Below are positions 1 through 8,269 of a stretch of 44,120 nucleotides of DNA, in pieces (positions within the stretch are counted from its first letter, which is position 1; each line of letters starts with the position of its first letter). The stretch spans positions 1-44,120 of the forward strand of contig MPUH01000592.1 of NCBI GenBank assembly GCA_001970955.1. The letters run 5' to 3'. The notes under the pieces were generated by a model. That model made no database searches, was not told the origin of the DNA, and worked only from the letters and a program-made list of their open reading frames with translations. Source of the DNA: Stentor coeruleus (Eukaryota; Ciliophora; Heterotrichea; Heterotrichida; Stentoridae). The translations under genes and the position numbers were made by a program.

Positions 1-46
1 CCCTAACACCCTAACACCCTAACACCCTAACACCCTAACACCCTAA
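1..46. repeat. Telomere, heterotrich type (CCCTAACA)n
   Basis: Five perfect CCCTAACA units followed by CCCTAA begin the window, so this is a true macronuclear chromosome end with the C-rich strand reading inward. The 8-nt repeat is the one known from Stentor and Blepharisma. The other end of the window (44120) has no such repeat, so the contig or window stops inside the chromosome. Confidence 0.97.
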
Positions 47-340
47 TTCAATTTTCCTAACCCTTCCAACAATTAAATAAATTCAAAAAATCTCTCTTTA
101 ATATCATAAACATTTATCCATAAGTTTATATACATTTATAAAAAGAACTTAAAATCTATCATCCTTTACAATATTATAAAGAAATTCAAATTTTATCTTC
201 ACCATAAAATCTTTTATGCATTCCTCTAATGCAAAGCAATACATATATTCGATACCATTCATACTTTTATGTAGTTTAACTTGCTTATATACTAATACAA
301 TTATATAAGACATTTTTGATTGCCTTTTAAATGCTAATAA
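47..340. other. Subtelomeric spacer
   Basis: AT-rich sequence between the telomere and the first gene. I see no supported gene. Its first 25 nt (about 47-72) recur with two or three mismatches at about 1773-1798, upstream of the second EF-hand copy. The last 60 nt closely resemble the upstream region of the EF-hand gene at 2359, so the promoter was duplicated along with the gene. Confidence 0.6.
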
Positions 341-640
341 ATGGAAGATTTTGCTCCAGAAGACATCCAAAGATTTAGAGAAATTGATATTGCAATGAAA
401 ATTGGAGATTTTTCAAGAACAGACGAGCTATTTCAGCTTCTTGATCGCAATAGAAATGGAAATATCGAAGCTACTGAAGTTAAACTTATGGTTGAGCAAG
501 TCTTAAGTGAAACAATTTCAGAGGAGGAATCCAATAGTATTGTTAGAAGTCTTGATCGCAATAGCAATGGAGTGATAGAAATAAATGAGTTTATAAGATT
601 TTTGAAAAGAAAGTATAAGCCAGAATCTGAAGCGAATTAG
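341..640 (+). CDS. Small two-EF-hand calcium-binding protein (copy 1)
   Basis: A 99-aa protein with two canonical EF-hand loops, D35 to E46 (DRNRNGNIEATE) and D72 to E83 (DRNSNGVIEINE). Both have acidic or polar residues at loop positions 1, 3, 5 and 12, Gly at 6 and Ile at 8. It should bind two Ca2+ ions like half a calmodulin. It is too short for calmodulin or centrin; the target is unknown. It is the gene nearest the telomere, about 300 nt in, and is a paralogue of 2359-2655 and of 7515-7802. The start ATG follows CTAATAA directly, as in copy 2. The stop is TAG. The reading frame is intact although the gene downstream in the same duplicated unit is destroyed. Confidence 0.88.
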   Translation: MEDFAPEDIQRFREIDIAMKIGDFSRTDELFQLLDRNRNGNIEATEVKLMVEQVLSETISEEESNSIVRSLDRNSNGVIEINEFIRFLKRKYKPESEAN

Positions 641-658
641 TTAGGAATTTAGATAATT

Positions 659-785
659 TTATATTCATTATCAATCTATCCAATTTTCATCAAAAGTGTT
701 TTCCCTACTCATATTCACAATCANATTATCAATCTATCCAATTTTTATCAAAAATATTTCCCTACTCATATTCACAATCAGTTCT
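659..785. repeat. Imperfect direct repeat flanking N at 724
   Basis: About 55-60 nt left of the N (from 659) recur to its right with several differences. The pattern matches the other single-N junctions, where contig ends overlap but were not merged. The mismatches suggest allelic or paralogous sequence. Confidence 0.7.
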
Positions 786-806
786 CTAAATAAGATTTAT
801 ATAAAA

Positions 807-1189
807 ATGAATTCTGCTAAACGCATCAAATACTGAAATGATTTTATTAATATAAACAACGAGAAAAGAAAAAGCGAAAAACCAAGAAATTATCCGAACG
901 ACAATGCCTTTAAGAAAAATAAGCCAAAATTTTCCTCAAAGGCTTTTGAACTATAAAAAAATTCTATGAAAAAAAAAAGAAATGCAGAGAAACCCAAAAT
1001 TTCGAGATCCTGAAATATGCGAAAAATCACGGAAAATTGTTGAGGCTCTAAAAACTAAAGGAAAAGTAGAGGAAAGGCTCTAAGACAAAGCTAATGAATA
1101 TAAGAACAAAAGAGAATCTTTTATAAAAATGATATAGCAGAATATAAAATTAATTCAATACCATCAATCAGTCCGTTAGCTAGAAAAAT
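807..1189 (+). pseudogene. Decayed, internally deleted copy of the 2747-4355 coiled-coil gene
   Basis: The sequence aligns from its ATG (807) with the gene starting at 2747. It lacks the segment matching about 2810-3085, including the 15-nt intron, so the frame jumps from the N-terminus into the Lys/Glu-rich region. Further damage includes TGG to TGA early on (TACTGAAATG against TACTGGAATG), an extra A near 957, a small deletion around 990 and CAA to TAA near 1080. Homology ends abruptly at about 1189, where it meets an unrelated fragment on the other strand. It cannot make the parental protein. Confidence 0.88.
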
Positions 1190-1591
1190 CATCCTTGCTG
1201 AATAATGTTTTCCATATTGTGCATGCAACTCAATTAATTGATCAGCTCTAAGTACAGCTAATTTTCTATAATCAGATGTCAAGAAAGTAAATTGTATGGT
1301 TTCTGAATCGAAATTTCTTTGGAATTTCATCGAAAGATCTTCAGTTTCAAACATTCTTATCTAAGGTGGATATACACCTGAAGCAGCAATATACTCTCCA
1401 TCTTGAGCTACACGGACATGACTTGGTGCTGTTGGGAACTCAAAGTCTTGGATTAACTTTAACCTATTTTTAAATTCAGTATTGTAACGTAGGGATTTCT
1501 TGATTTTAATAGACTCTTCTGTAAATTAAGATAAAGATTTCCCACTTGATAAGTTAAAGACCTTGACGTTGTTAAGCTCCATCACCGACAT
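1190..1591 (-). pseudogene. 5' remnant of a NOL10/Enp2-like gene
   Basis: Read on the minus strand from the ATG at 1591, about 134 codons resemble the N-terminus of nucleolar protein NOL10 (yeast Enp2), a WD40 protein of small-subunit ribosome biogenesis. Matches include a start resembling MxVxxLNxVKVFNLSSGKSL, then LIQDFEFP, VRVAQDGEYIAASGVYPP, DLSMKFQRNFDSE and YGKHYS. The frame has two stops, TAA after GKSLS and TAG after GVYPP. In yeast the second position is, as I recall, glutamine, so CAG to TAG is a likely origin. The fragment ends at the 1189/1190 junction where the protein should continue into its WD repeats. Stop codons and truncation make it a pseudogene. Confidence 0.8.
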
Positions 1592-2358
1592 CTTGTCCTT
1601 TTTTTATATGAGAGTCAATAATATATTTTAAGTTTTTAAGTAGGGATAAGATAATAGTATGAGAAATTAGAAGGTTTATGGTTGAAAATGATTTTTTTAC
1701 TATTAATGGGAAAATAAATGCTGATGAAGATTAAAACAAAGCATAGGCTGTTGATTTTATAAGTAGTAAAATAATTCAGTTTTCCTAACCCTTCTAACCT
1801 GTAAATCAATAGAGACAGTGGTGAGATCACACATCCGCTCATACTGGAAATCATCAGAGAGAGCACCAAATATTAGCCAGAATCAACGCGGAGGATGGTT
1901 CCTGAGCGAAGTAGGCTTCCTGGGCTGGAAAATACACTGCAAAACAATAGTTTCCATTCACTGCACCAAGCCAGAAAGCACCCCATAGCACTTCTGGAAC
2001 TAAATGCCCAGTTTGCTATGAACACCATAAGAACTTCAAAGCATGCCTAAGCAAGCTGGATTCTTCAAGAAAAACAAGGTGAGCACAAGACTTGCCTCCA
2101 TCATCTTGACGCTAAAGAAAAGAAACAGTAAAGAACTTCTCAGCCAAGTAAAGAGTCACATAGCCAGCGACAACGAGTGCTTTAACATGCCGAATCTGCC
2201 CAAAGAAAGAGATCGTAGGACAAACAAACCTCGATCGGGACAAGGTTTAAACCATACCACCTTAACTATCACCTACTTTAAACTTTTATGTAATCTAACT
2301 TGTTTATATAATAATACAATTATATAGACATTTTTGATTGCCTTTTAAATACTAATAA
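1592..2358. other. Subtelomeric spacer with a GC-richer island
   Basis: 1592-1772 is ordinary AT-rich sequence. About 1773-1798 resembles the sequence directly next to the telomere (47-72). From about 1800 to 2265 base composition changes: two 60-nt lines I counted are 42% and 48% G+C, well above the surroundings. This island has a 94-codon ORF (2043-2327) and stop-interrupted stretches in other frames that I could not assign to a family. No terminal inverted repeats or target duplication were seen. From about 2278 the sequence again matches the region upstream of the first EF-hand gene. Confidence 0.6.
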
Positions 2359-2655
2359 ATGGAAGATTATACTCCAGAAGAAGCCCAAAGATTAAGAGAA
2401 ATTAATACTGCATTTTTAAATGAAGATTATTCAAGAGCAAACGAGCTATTTCAGCTTGTTGATCGCAATAATGACGGGAAAATCAATACTGCTGAATTTA
2501 AACATATGATGGATCTATTCGAAGAACGTCCAGTTTCAGAGGAGGAAGCTAATTATGCTATTAAAGTCTTTGATCGCGATTGTAATGGAGTGATAGATAT
2601 AAATGAGTTTATATCATATTTTGAAAAAAGGAAAGAGCCTCCAGAGGATGGTTAG
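2359..2655 (+). CDS. Small two-EF-hand calcium-binding protein (copy 2)
   Basis: A 98-aa paralogue of the gene at 341 with the same layout. EF loop 1 is D35 to E46 (DRNNDGKINTAE) and loop 2 is D72 to E83 (DRDCNGVIDINE), both with intact liganding positions. The promoter-proximal 60-80 nt and the first 15 codons are nearly identical to copy 1, while the middle has diverged, so this is a duplication old enough for amino-acid divergence. The ATG follows CTAATAA and the stop is TAG. The intact coiled-coil gene follows 90 nt downstream, as in the ancestral unit. The role is presumably Ca2+ sensing; the partner is unknown. Confidence 0.88.
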   Translation: MEDYTPEEAQRLREINTAFLNEDYSRANELFQLVDRNNDGKINTAEFKHMMDLFEERPVSEEEANYAIKVFDRDCNGVIDINEFISYFEKRKEPPEDG

Positions 2656-2746
2656 CATGCCTTTAGATAGTTAATTTTATATTCAGCTTTAAAATATTTC
2701 CCTACTCATATTCACAATCAGTTTTCTAAATAAGATTTATATAAAA

Positions 2747-4355
2747 ATGAATTCTGTTAAACGCATCAAATACTGGAATGATTTTATTAATATAAACAAC
2801 GAAAGCAACTCAACNTACTGGAATGATTTTATTAATATAAACAACGAAAGCAACTCAACCACATCAAGTTTTAGACAACCACGCGAAATTATCCTTCAAT
2901 CAAAAGGTAAGGAATATGAAATCCACAAACAAACTCTTAAAAAAAAACAAGATCAAGAGCAATTATTACTTTCACCATTCCACCCTGTCGTAAAATCTAA
3001 ATTCTCATCATCAGAAAGGTAAAAAATAAACAGAGTAGAAGATAGACTATTGAAATCTGGAGAAGCGTCAACTGAAAAACTTATAAAACTAAGAAAAGAA
3101 AAAGCGAAAAACCAAGAAATTATCCGACCGACAATGCCTTTGAGAAAAATAAGCCAAAATTTTCCTCAAAGGCTTTTGAACTATAAAAAATTCTATGAAA
3201 AAAAAAAAGAAATGCAGAGACTCGAATTTTTAGAAGCTGAGGAAGCCAAAATTCGAGATCCTGAAATATGCGAAAAATCACGGAAAATTATTGAGGCTTT
3301 AAAAACTAAAGAAAAAGTTGAGGAAAGGCTCCAAGACAAAGCTAATGAATATAAGAACAAAAGAGAAACTTTTATGATAAATGATATAACAGAATATAAA
3401 ATTAATTCAATACCATCAATCAGTCCGTTAGCTAGAAAAATTATAAGAAAAGGGGATATAGCAACACGACTTACTTGGTACAAACAAAAATACGATGAAC
3501 ATTTAAAAGAACTCCAGATTAAATACTGGAAAACCCCTATTAAAAAACACAGCAAAAGTAACTCAGCATCAAAAGAAAGACTTTTAAGGCCTAAATCGGA
3601 ATTTTTACCTTCATATCATTTTTCTTTTACCCCAAACCTAGGGCAAAAAACAAAAAATTTAACGAAAAAAATGGGAAGATCTTGTGAAAGACTTTTTTAT
3701 AACCAAAGCCCTAATTATGCTCCAGTAGAAGACCCTGAATGTTATTTTTTTCCTCAAATCAACCCAAAATCAGCTTCGATTGCCAAGAGAGAAAATACAG
3801 ATTTGGATGTTTGGGAAAATTTGTATTCTTTTAAAGAAAACAAAACTTATAGGAGGAATAATGATGAAAATTTGCATGAGGAAGATTTATATGAATGTAC
3901 TTTTCACCCTACAATAAATGAAGGAAATTTAAATACAAGTCCGGATAAATTTTTAAATAGAGTAAAAAATTGGAACAAAGATAGAAAAGAGAAACTGATA
4001 AGAGAGAAAGGAGTAAAAATAAAAGAAGATTTGAAAGAATGCACTTTTAGTCCTGATATAAAAAGGCTTGAATTAGAAGATTATGAAGTTAGAAAATATG
4101 AAAATAATGTGTGTTTAGGTTATTCAAAGAAGTACAAAACTATGGAATCACAGAACTTCCTCGCTGCACTTGAANGATGAAGTTAGAAAATATGAAAATA
4201 ATACGTGTTTAGGTTATTCAAAGAAGTACAAAACTATGGAATCACAGAACTTCCTCGCTGCACTTGAAAGAATGCAAAAAATAATACACAATCAAGAAAT
4301 ATATAATCCTAAAACTCTTAAAAACTATTTAGTATCTAAAATAACTAGGGCTTAG
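2747..4355 (+). CDS. Lys/Glu-rich coiled-coil protein with repeated E-C-T-F-x-P-x-I motifs
   Basis: Two exons joined across a 15-nt intron at 3019-3033; the splice turns AG/GTA... into an AGA codon and carries the frame on into VEDRLLKSGEAS. Removing one copy of each duplication at N 2815 and N 4175 gives an uninterrupted frame of 484 aa. The protein is strongly basic and helical, with likely coiled coils in its first half. Three related motifs follow: ECYFFPQINP, ECTFHPTINE and ECTFSPDIKR. Such CTFxPxI repeats are common in ciliate proteins of unknown function. I do not recognise a specific family; a cytoskeletal or basal-body role would be a guess. The 3' end overlaps the convergent gene 4345-4698 by 11 nt. 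A decayed copy lies at 807-1189. Confidence 0.8.
2771..2859. repeat. 44-nt exact direct repeat flanking N 2815
   Basis: 2771-2814 is repeated exactly at 2816-2859 inside the coding region. With the N it adds 45 nt, so the frame survives, but 15 residues are artificially doubled. Probable assembly overlap, not a protein repeat. Confidence 0.85.
3019..3033 (+). other. 15-nt spliceosomal intron
   Basis: GTAAAAAATAAACAG. It contains an in-frame TAA immediately after GT; removing it joins two long ORFs in frame. A at positions 10, 12 and 14. Confidence 0.93.
4083..4268. repeat. About 92-nt direct repeat flanking N 4175
   Basis: 4083-4174 recurs at 4177-4268 with two adjacent differences (GTGTG against ACGTG context, Val versus Thr codon). 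Removing 94 nt restores the frame to the true C-terminus at 4355. The SNPs suggest two alleles. Confidence 0.85.
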
Positions 4356-4698
4356 CATTTGCATGTGCTTTAAAAAACACTTTGACTGAGTAAATAAAAA
4401 ACACAGAAAACAAGCCTAAAGCTTCAACTGTGATTATAATATTCCCTTGAACCCAAAACCATACAAGAATGCCAATAACTATAAAGATACTGCTTATAAA
4501 CAGAAATGAGGCTGTTTTGTTGATTTTACTCCATAAATCAAGATTAAGTTCAAGTTTCGATAACTCAAGGATAAACCAAATAAATGCAACAAGAACTAAT
4601 GATGTAAAAACTAAAGCAATCTATATATTATCTACAGTTTGATTTGGTCTATCAGCTGGAGGTGAAAACATATGTTCAATCTCAGGAAGTTCTCCCAT
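4345..4698 (-). CDS. Ribophorin II (RPN2/Swp1)-like membrane protein, C-terminal part only
   Basis: A 112-aa protein made by splicing a 15-nt intron at 4621-4635 that otherwise places TAG in frame. It begins MGELPEIEHMFSPPADRP, matching the segment before the membrane domain of ribophorin II (human RPN2 has a similar F-R-P-P-E-K-R-P stretch). Three hydrophobic helices follow (about residues 22-39, 58-78 and 81-103) and a basic tail. RPN2 is a subunit of the ER oligosaccharyltransferase complex. The human protein is over 600 aa, so here the luminal domain is absent or encoded elsewhere. The ATG lies 1 nt after the stop of NAA15 on the same strand. The stop overlaps the convergent 2747-4355 gene by 11 nt. 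Family call rests on remembered motif similarity. Confidence 0.68.
4621..4635 (-). other. 15-nt spliceosomal intron
   Basis: On the minus strand GTAGATAATATATAG, ending in an in-frame TAG that would stop the protein after 26 codons. Removal joins NQT to IALVF and yields the continuous membrane domain. Confidence 0.9.
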
Positions 4699-4699
4699 A

Positions 4700-6851
4700 T
4701 TAACTATTTAATACTCTAGATATTGTTTCGTGAATAACTTCCTTGAACTGCTTATTCGCTATTTTCTTCTCAAACTGTTCTTTAAGTTCTGAGAACTGTG
4801 GGGTTGATTTAAGTTTACCTAAACATTTTAATGCAAGGACGTATTTTTCTCTTTCCATAAACACGTTGAATCCTAATTGATTCAGTTCTATATGCTGGCT
4901 ATGATGCTTAAGAAGAAGTTTTATAAGCCGGCTTGATTCAGATAGAGGTATAATCCCTGGGTCTTGCATGTGAATTTTTACAAGACCGAGTCCTGATCTT
5001 AATAAGTTTTTATGCTTCATCAAAGTGTCAATAAAAGCCATGAAATCTACATAGGCATTGAGGTTCATTTTTCTAAAACAGTAAAAGTGGAAATCGTATT
5101 GGTCTTCGAACATCTCGACTAAATGTTTTTCTATCCATTTGAACTCTTCTGCAGCTTTTGTTAGGTTTCCACTGCGGAAATATGCTTCAGCTAACTCTAA
5201 TTCAAACCACATACTTTGCATATCATGGACATTTAGTTCATTAGCTTTTTCTTTAGAAAAGACTGACATTACTTCTTCTGCTTCGGTTATCATGTTGTTT
5301 CTTAATAAATACTTTGCAGCTTTATTGTTTAGATATCTATCTGCGTAATCTAATGTTCGAGCTTCTTCTGCTGACTGTGCTGCTTTGTCTAGATGTCCTT
5401 GGTGCTTTAAAATTTTAGCTTTGAATAAATATAGATCAGGTACTGTTGGTGTATGGCTTATAGCTTTGTTTATAGTTTCGATAGCTTCATCGTACCTTTT
5501 GAAAAAGTCAAGTAATTGAGCGTGTAAATACAACATCCACATCAAATTTTGTGGTTGTTCAATTTTGTCACTATTAACAAACTTTTTTTCATTTGTCAAA
5601 CTTATTTCATTATCTTTAACAAATTCTAGGATTAAGTGTCCACGTGGTTGTTCTGTTAGCAGAGCTTTGATATCAGAAAAAATCGATGGAATGCCTTTAC
5701 GGATCCTCTTAGTCAAGTACTCAGGGAGTTTGTCCAAGATGTTCTCATGTAGACAATTAAGTTCTTCTCTTTCAATTGCTGTACTTTTCGGGAATTTTTC
5801 TTTCAGTTCTTTTAAACCTTGAAGTTTTTGTTCATCCGACTGCAGCTGTTTTGCNAGTCAAGTACTCAGGGAGTTTGTCCAAGATGTTCTCATGTAGACA
5901 ATTAAGTTCTTCTCTTTCAATTGCTGTACTTTTCTGGAATTTTTCTTTCAGTTCTTTTAAACCTTGAAGTTTTTGTTCATCCGACTGCAGCTGTTTTGCC
6001 CTGAAAAACCATGAAAAATAAACAGGATTTTCTGAATTAATCGCCAAGNCCCTGAAAAACCATGAAAAATAAACAGGATTTTCTGAATTAATCGCCAAGA
6101 GTTCAAGGACAAGTTTTTCAGCTTCAGTAAAATTTTGACAACCCAAAGCAGCACGAGTAGCTAATTCATTCCAAGTGGGAGTATCACGGATTTTAGTACG
6201 ATTTACTATAAGAAAATCTAGCATTTCTCCATATCTATTAAGTTCTTCAAGAATCCTAGCTTTATAAAGCAGAGTTTCAGAAAGCTCTTGATTACTCATA
6301 TGTTTTTCCATAGATTTAATGAAAGAATCTAGTATACTCCCAGCTTTATCTGGTCCACCACAAAAATGTTCAGCTACAGCATAACTAATCCAGTTAATCA
6401 TCCCTGTAAAATTACTGACTAATATTTGTCTACGAGAATCTCTAAAAGCTGTATAGTCACGTGTATGTAGTTGTAGTAAACTTAAACTTCTAAGTATCGA
6501 GTTATTAGTTGGGGCAAATCCAAAAGCTCTCTGTTCTGATTTATAAGCTTCCAAATAATTCTTCTCGCTATAGTAAATTTGGCTTAGAGTATGCCAACAC
6601 AATGGACTTTTTAAAGCTTTCATAACTCCTTGTTTTGCTATAACTAGTGATTCGTCTTTTTTACCTAGTGAGTTAAGAATGCTTGCTTTCAAAGCTAATG
6701 TTTCGCCGTCTTCTGGACTAACTAAGAGGACTTTTTCTATTTTCTTTAAAGCCTTAGCGAATTTTTTGCTATCGATAAGCCTCATTGCTTGTTTGACCAG
6801 ACCAGCTTCTTTGGGTGGCAGAGATTTTCCCACATTTTGGAATGATTCCAT
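4700..6851 (-). CDS. NAA15: NatA N-terminal acetyltransferase auxiliary subunit (NAA15/Nat1)
   Basis: TPR superhelix subunit that anchors NatA to the ribosome and holds the catalytic Naa10. The N-terminus SLPPKEAGLVKQAMRLID and internal stretches (LALKASILNSLGKKDESL, SPLCWHTLSQIY, LRSLSLLQLHTRDY) follow human NAA15. So do the middle and end: ETINKAISHTPTVPDLYLFKAKILKHQGHLDKAA, AAKYLLRNNMITEAEEVMSVFSKE and QSMWFELELAEAY. Two duplications (N 5855, 144 nt; N 6049, 50 nt) break the frame. Removing one copy of each gives exactly 652 codons including the stop (651 aa), shorter than the roughly 866 aa of human NAA15 because the charged linker and C-terminal repeats are reduced. No catalytic NAA10 is in the window. 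Confidence 0.93.
5711..5999. repeat. 144-nt direct repeat flanking N 5855
   Basis: 5711-5854 recurs at 5856-5999 with a single clear difference (TTTTCGGG against TTTTCTGG, Pro versus Gln codon). It lies inside NAA15 and breaks the frame unless one copy is dropped. Confidence 0.88.
5999..6099. repeat. 50-nt exact direct repeat flanking N 6049
   Basis: 5999-6048 equals 6050-6099, within NAA15, doubling 16 residues around NSENPVYFSWFFR. Probable unmerged contig overlap. Confidence 0.88.
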
Positions 6852-7514
6852 TACTAAGAATATTTAATTGGTTTACTTGTATTGGGGTTAAAGTGAAGAT
6901 TAGAAATTTTAGGCAGTTTATTATGATTGGGTATGAGGAAGGGTAGAGGATAAAGTTTTATGGATTTTAGGAAATTTTGTAGTTAGTTTGTGTGTTTTTT
7001 ATAAGATTGTAAATGATTATATTTTAATGTGGAAAAATGTTATATATGGACTGTTTTTAAAAGGAATTTATATATTAGATTTTATGTTTATATGCTGTGT
7101 TTAATTTGGATTTTTTAGTTTAATATAGATGTTTTTTGAGATTAGATATTATAGTTAAAAATGTTGATTGTAATATAGTATTTTTAATTTTTAAACTTTT
7201 CAACTGGAATTTTTATAAGTAATTTAATAATCTATCCACTGTGGTAGAAAATTTTAAAGAATTAAACGACAAACTCAACGTAAAATAAGAAAGTTATTCT
7301 TTTGATATACCAAAAAATTGCTTCTTATACTTTTTGGTAAAACTATAAGGCCTATGATAATTTAACTTATATTATTATATTTTATGCTAGCCAAATCTTT
7401 ATCATGCATGCAAAAGAGCTATCTGATTAGAAAACTTGATTTTCTTAAAAAAAAAATGATTTCTGGTCATGGTTAATTTTTAACTAATTTTAACTAAGTC
7501 GAAGTAAATTGATT
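6852..7514. other. Intergenic, no gene seen
   Basis: AT-rich. The first about 150 nt, upstream of minus-strand NAA15, are G-rich and C-poor on the plus strand, so C-rich and G-poor on the NAA15 coding strand. I see no ORF or RNA gene. Confidence 0.6.
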
Positions 7515-7802
7515 TTAATTAGACCCATACTTATCCTTCATTAAGTATATGAACTCATTTATATCAATCACGCCGTTCTTGTTGGTATCCAGTTCTAGAA
7601 TTATACCTGCAACTTCCTCATCAGAAGCAGATTCGCCTAGCATATGCTCCATCATAAGTTTAATTTCAGAAGATTCAATAGTCCCATTATGATTTCGGTC
7701 AATAAGATTAAATAATTCGTTTACTCTTGTGAGATCTCCACGCTCCAAAGCTTTATTGATATCATTAAACTGCTGAATTTCTTCTGGTGTGAAATTATCC
7801 AT
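7515..7802 (-). CDS. Small two-EF-hand calcium-binding protein (copy 3)
   Basis: A 95-aa paralogue of the genes at 341 and 2359, on the opposite strand. Loops are D35 to E46 (DRNHNGTIESSE) and D72 to E83 (DTNKNGVIDINE), both with all calcium-liganding positions. The N-terminus MDNFTPEEIQQF matches the M-E/D-x-F/Y-x-P-E pattern of the others. It is more diverged from them than they are from each other, so it is the older branch. The ATG follows ACTAATAAA, the same start context as the paralogues. The stop is TAA. Expected to be a Ca2+ sensor; the target is unknown. Confidence 0.88.
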   Translation of the reverse strand: MDNFTPEEIQQFNDINKALERGDLTRVNELFNLIDRNHNGTIESSEIKLMMEHMLGESASDEEVAGIILELDTNKNGVIDINEFIYLMKDKYGSN

Positions 7803-8269
7803 TTTATTAGTTGTTTAATAGGTTTGAAATTTATAAATTTCTGGTTTGAAAGAGACTTTTAGCTTAATTTTTATCAAGACAATTTTATGAAGAGTAAATT
7901 AAATTAAAGAAATAATGTTTGAAGTCAATTTTTTTTTTAAAGATAAAAAGTTTCAGAATGGAATGAGGAAATTAGAATATAATTTCAGAGAATGTGTATT
8001 ATGAATAATAAAATTGATATATAGATAAAAATATAACTTTATAGCTAAAAATATTATTTTTGTAAAGAATTTAAATAGTTTATAATATTATTTAGAATAT
8101 ATGGTAAGAAATGAGTTTTAGGATGCTGAAGATAGCTAAAAAAATAAATCAAGCTTATCATAAAATAAAACTAGTGAAAATGCAACTATGAAAAGAATGA
8201 TTATTGATTTAAGACAAAATATTGAAAAGAAAAACTGCCTATAATATTTAAACTACATCATTTGTAAAA
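7803..8269. other. Intergenic, no gene seen
   Basis: About 470 nt of very AT-rich DNA with no convincing ORF or RNA gene. Confidence 0.6.

Noticed and set aside
2043..2327. 94-aa ORF as a gene
   Set aside because: No recognisable domain; it lies across the edge of the GC-richer island and the duplicated EF-hand promoter, so part of it is promoter sequence. I kept the region as unexplained.
4690..4712. NAA15 fused to the ribophorin-like protein by read-through
   Set aside because: A clear TAA ends NAA15 at the family-typical end, the next ATG is one base later in another frame, and no 15-nt intron spans the junction.
5711..6099. Internal tandem repeats within the NAA15 protein
   Set aside because: Repeats are (nearly) identical at DNA level and separated by a single N; dropping one copy of each restores an exact 652-codon frame matching the family.
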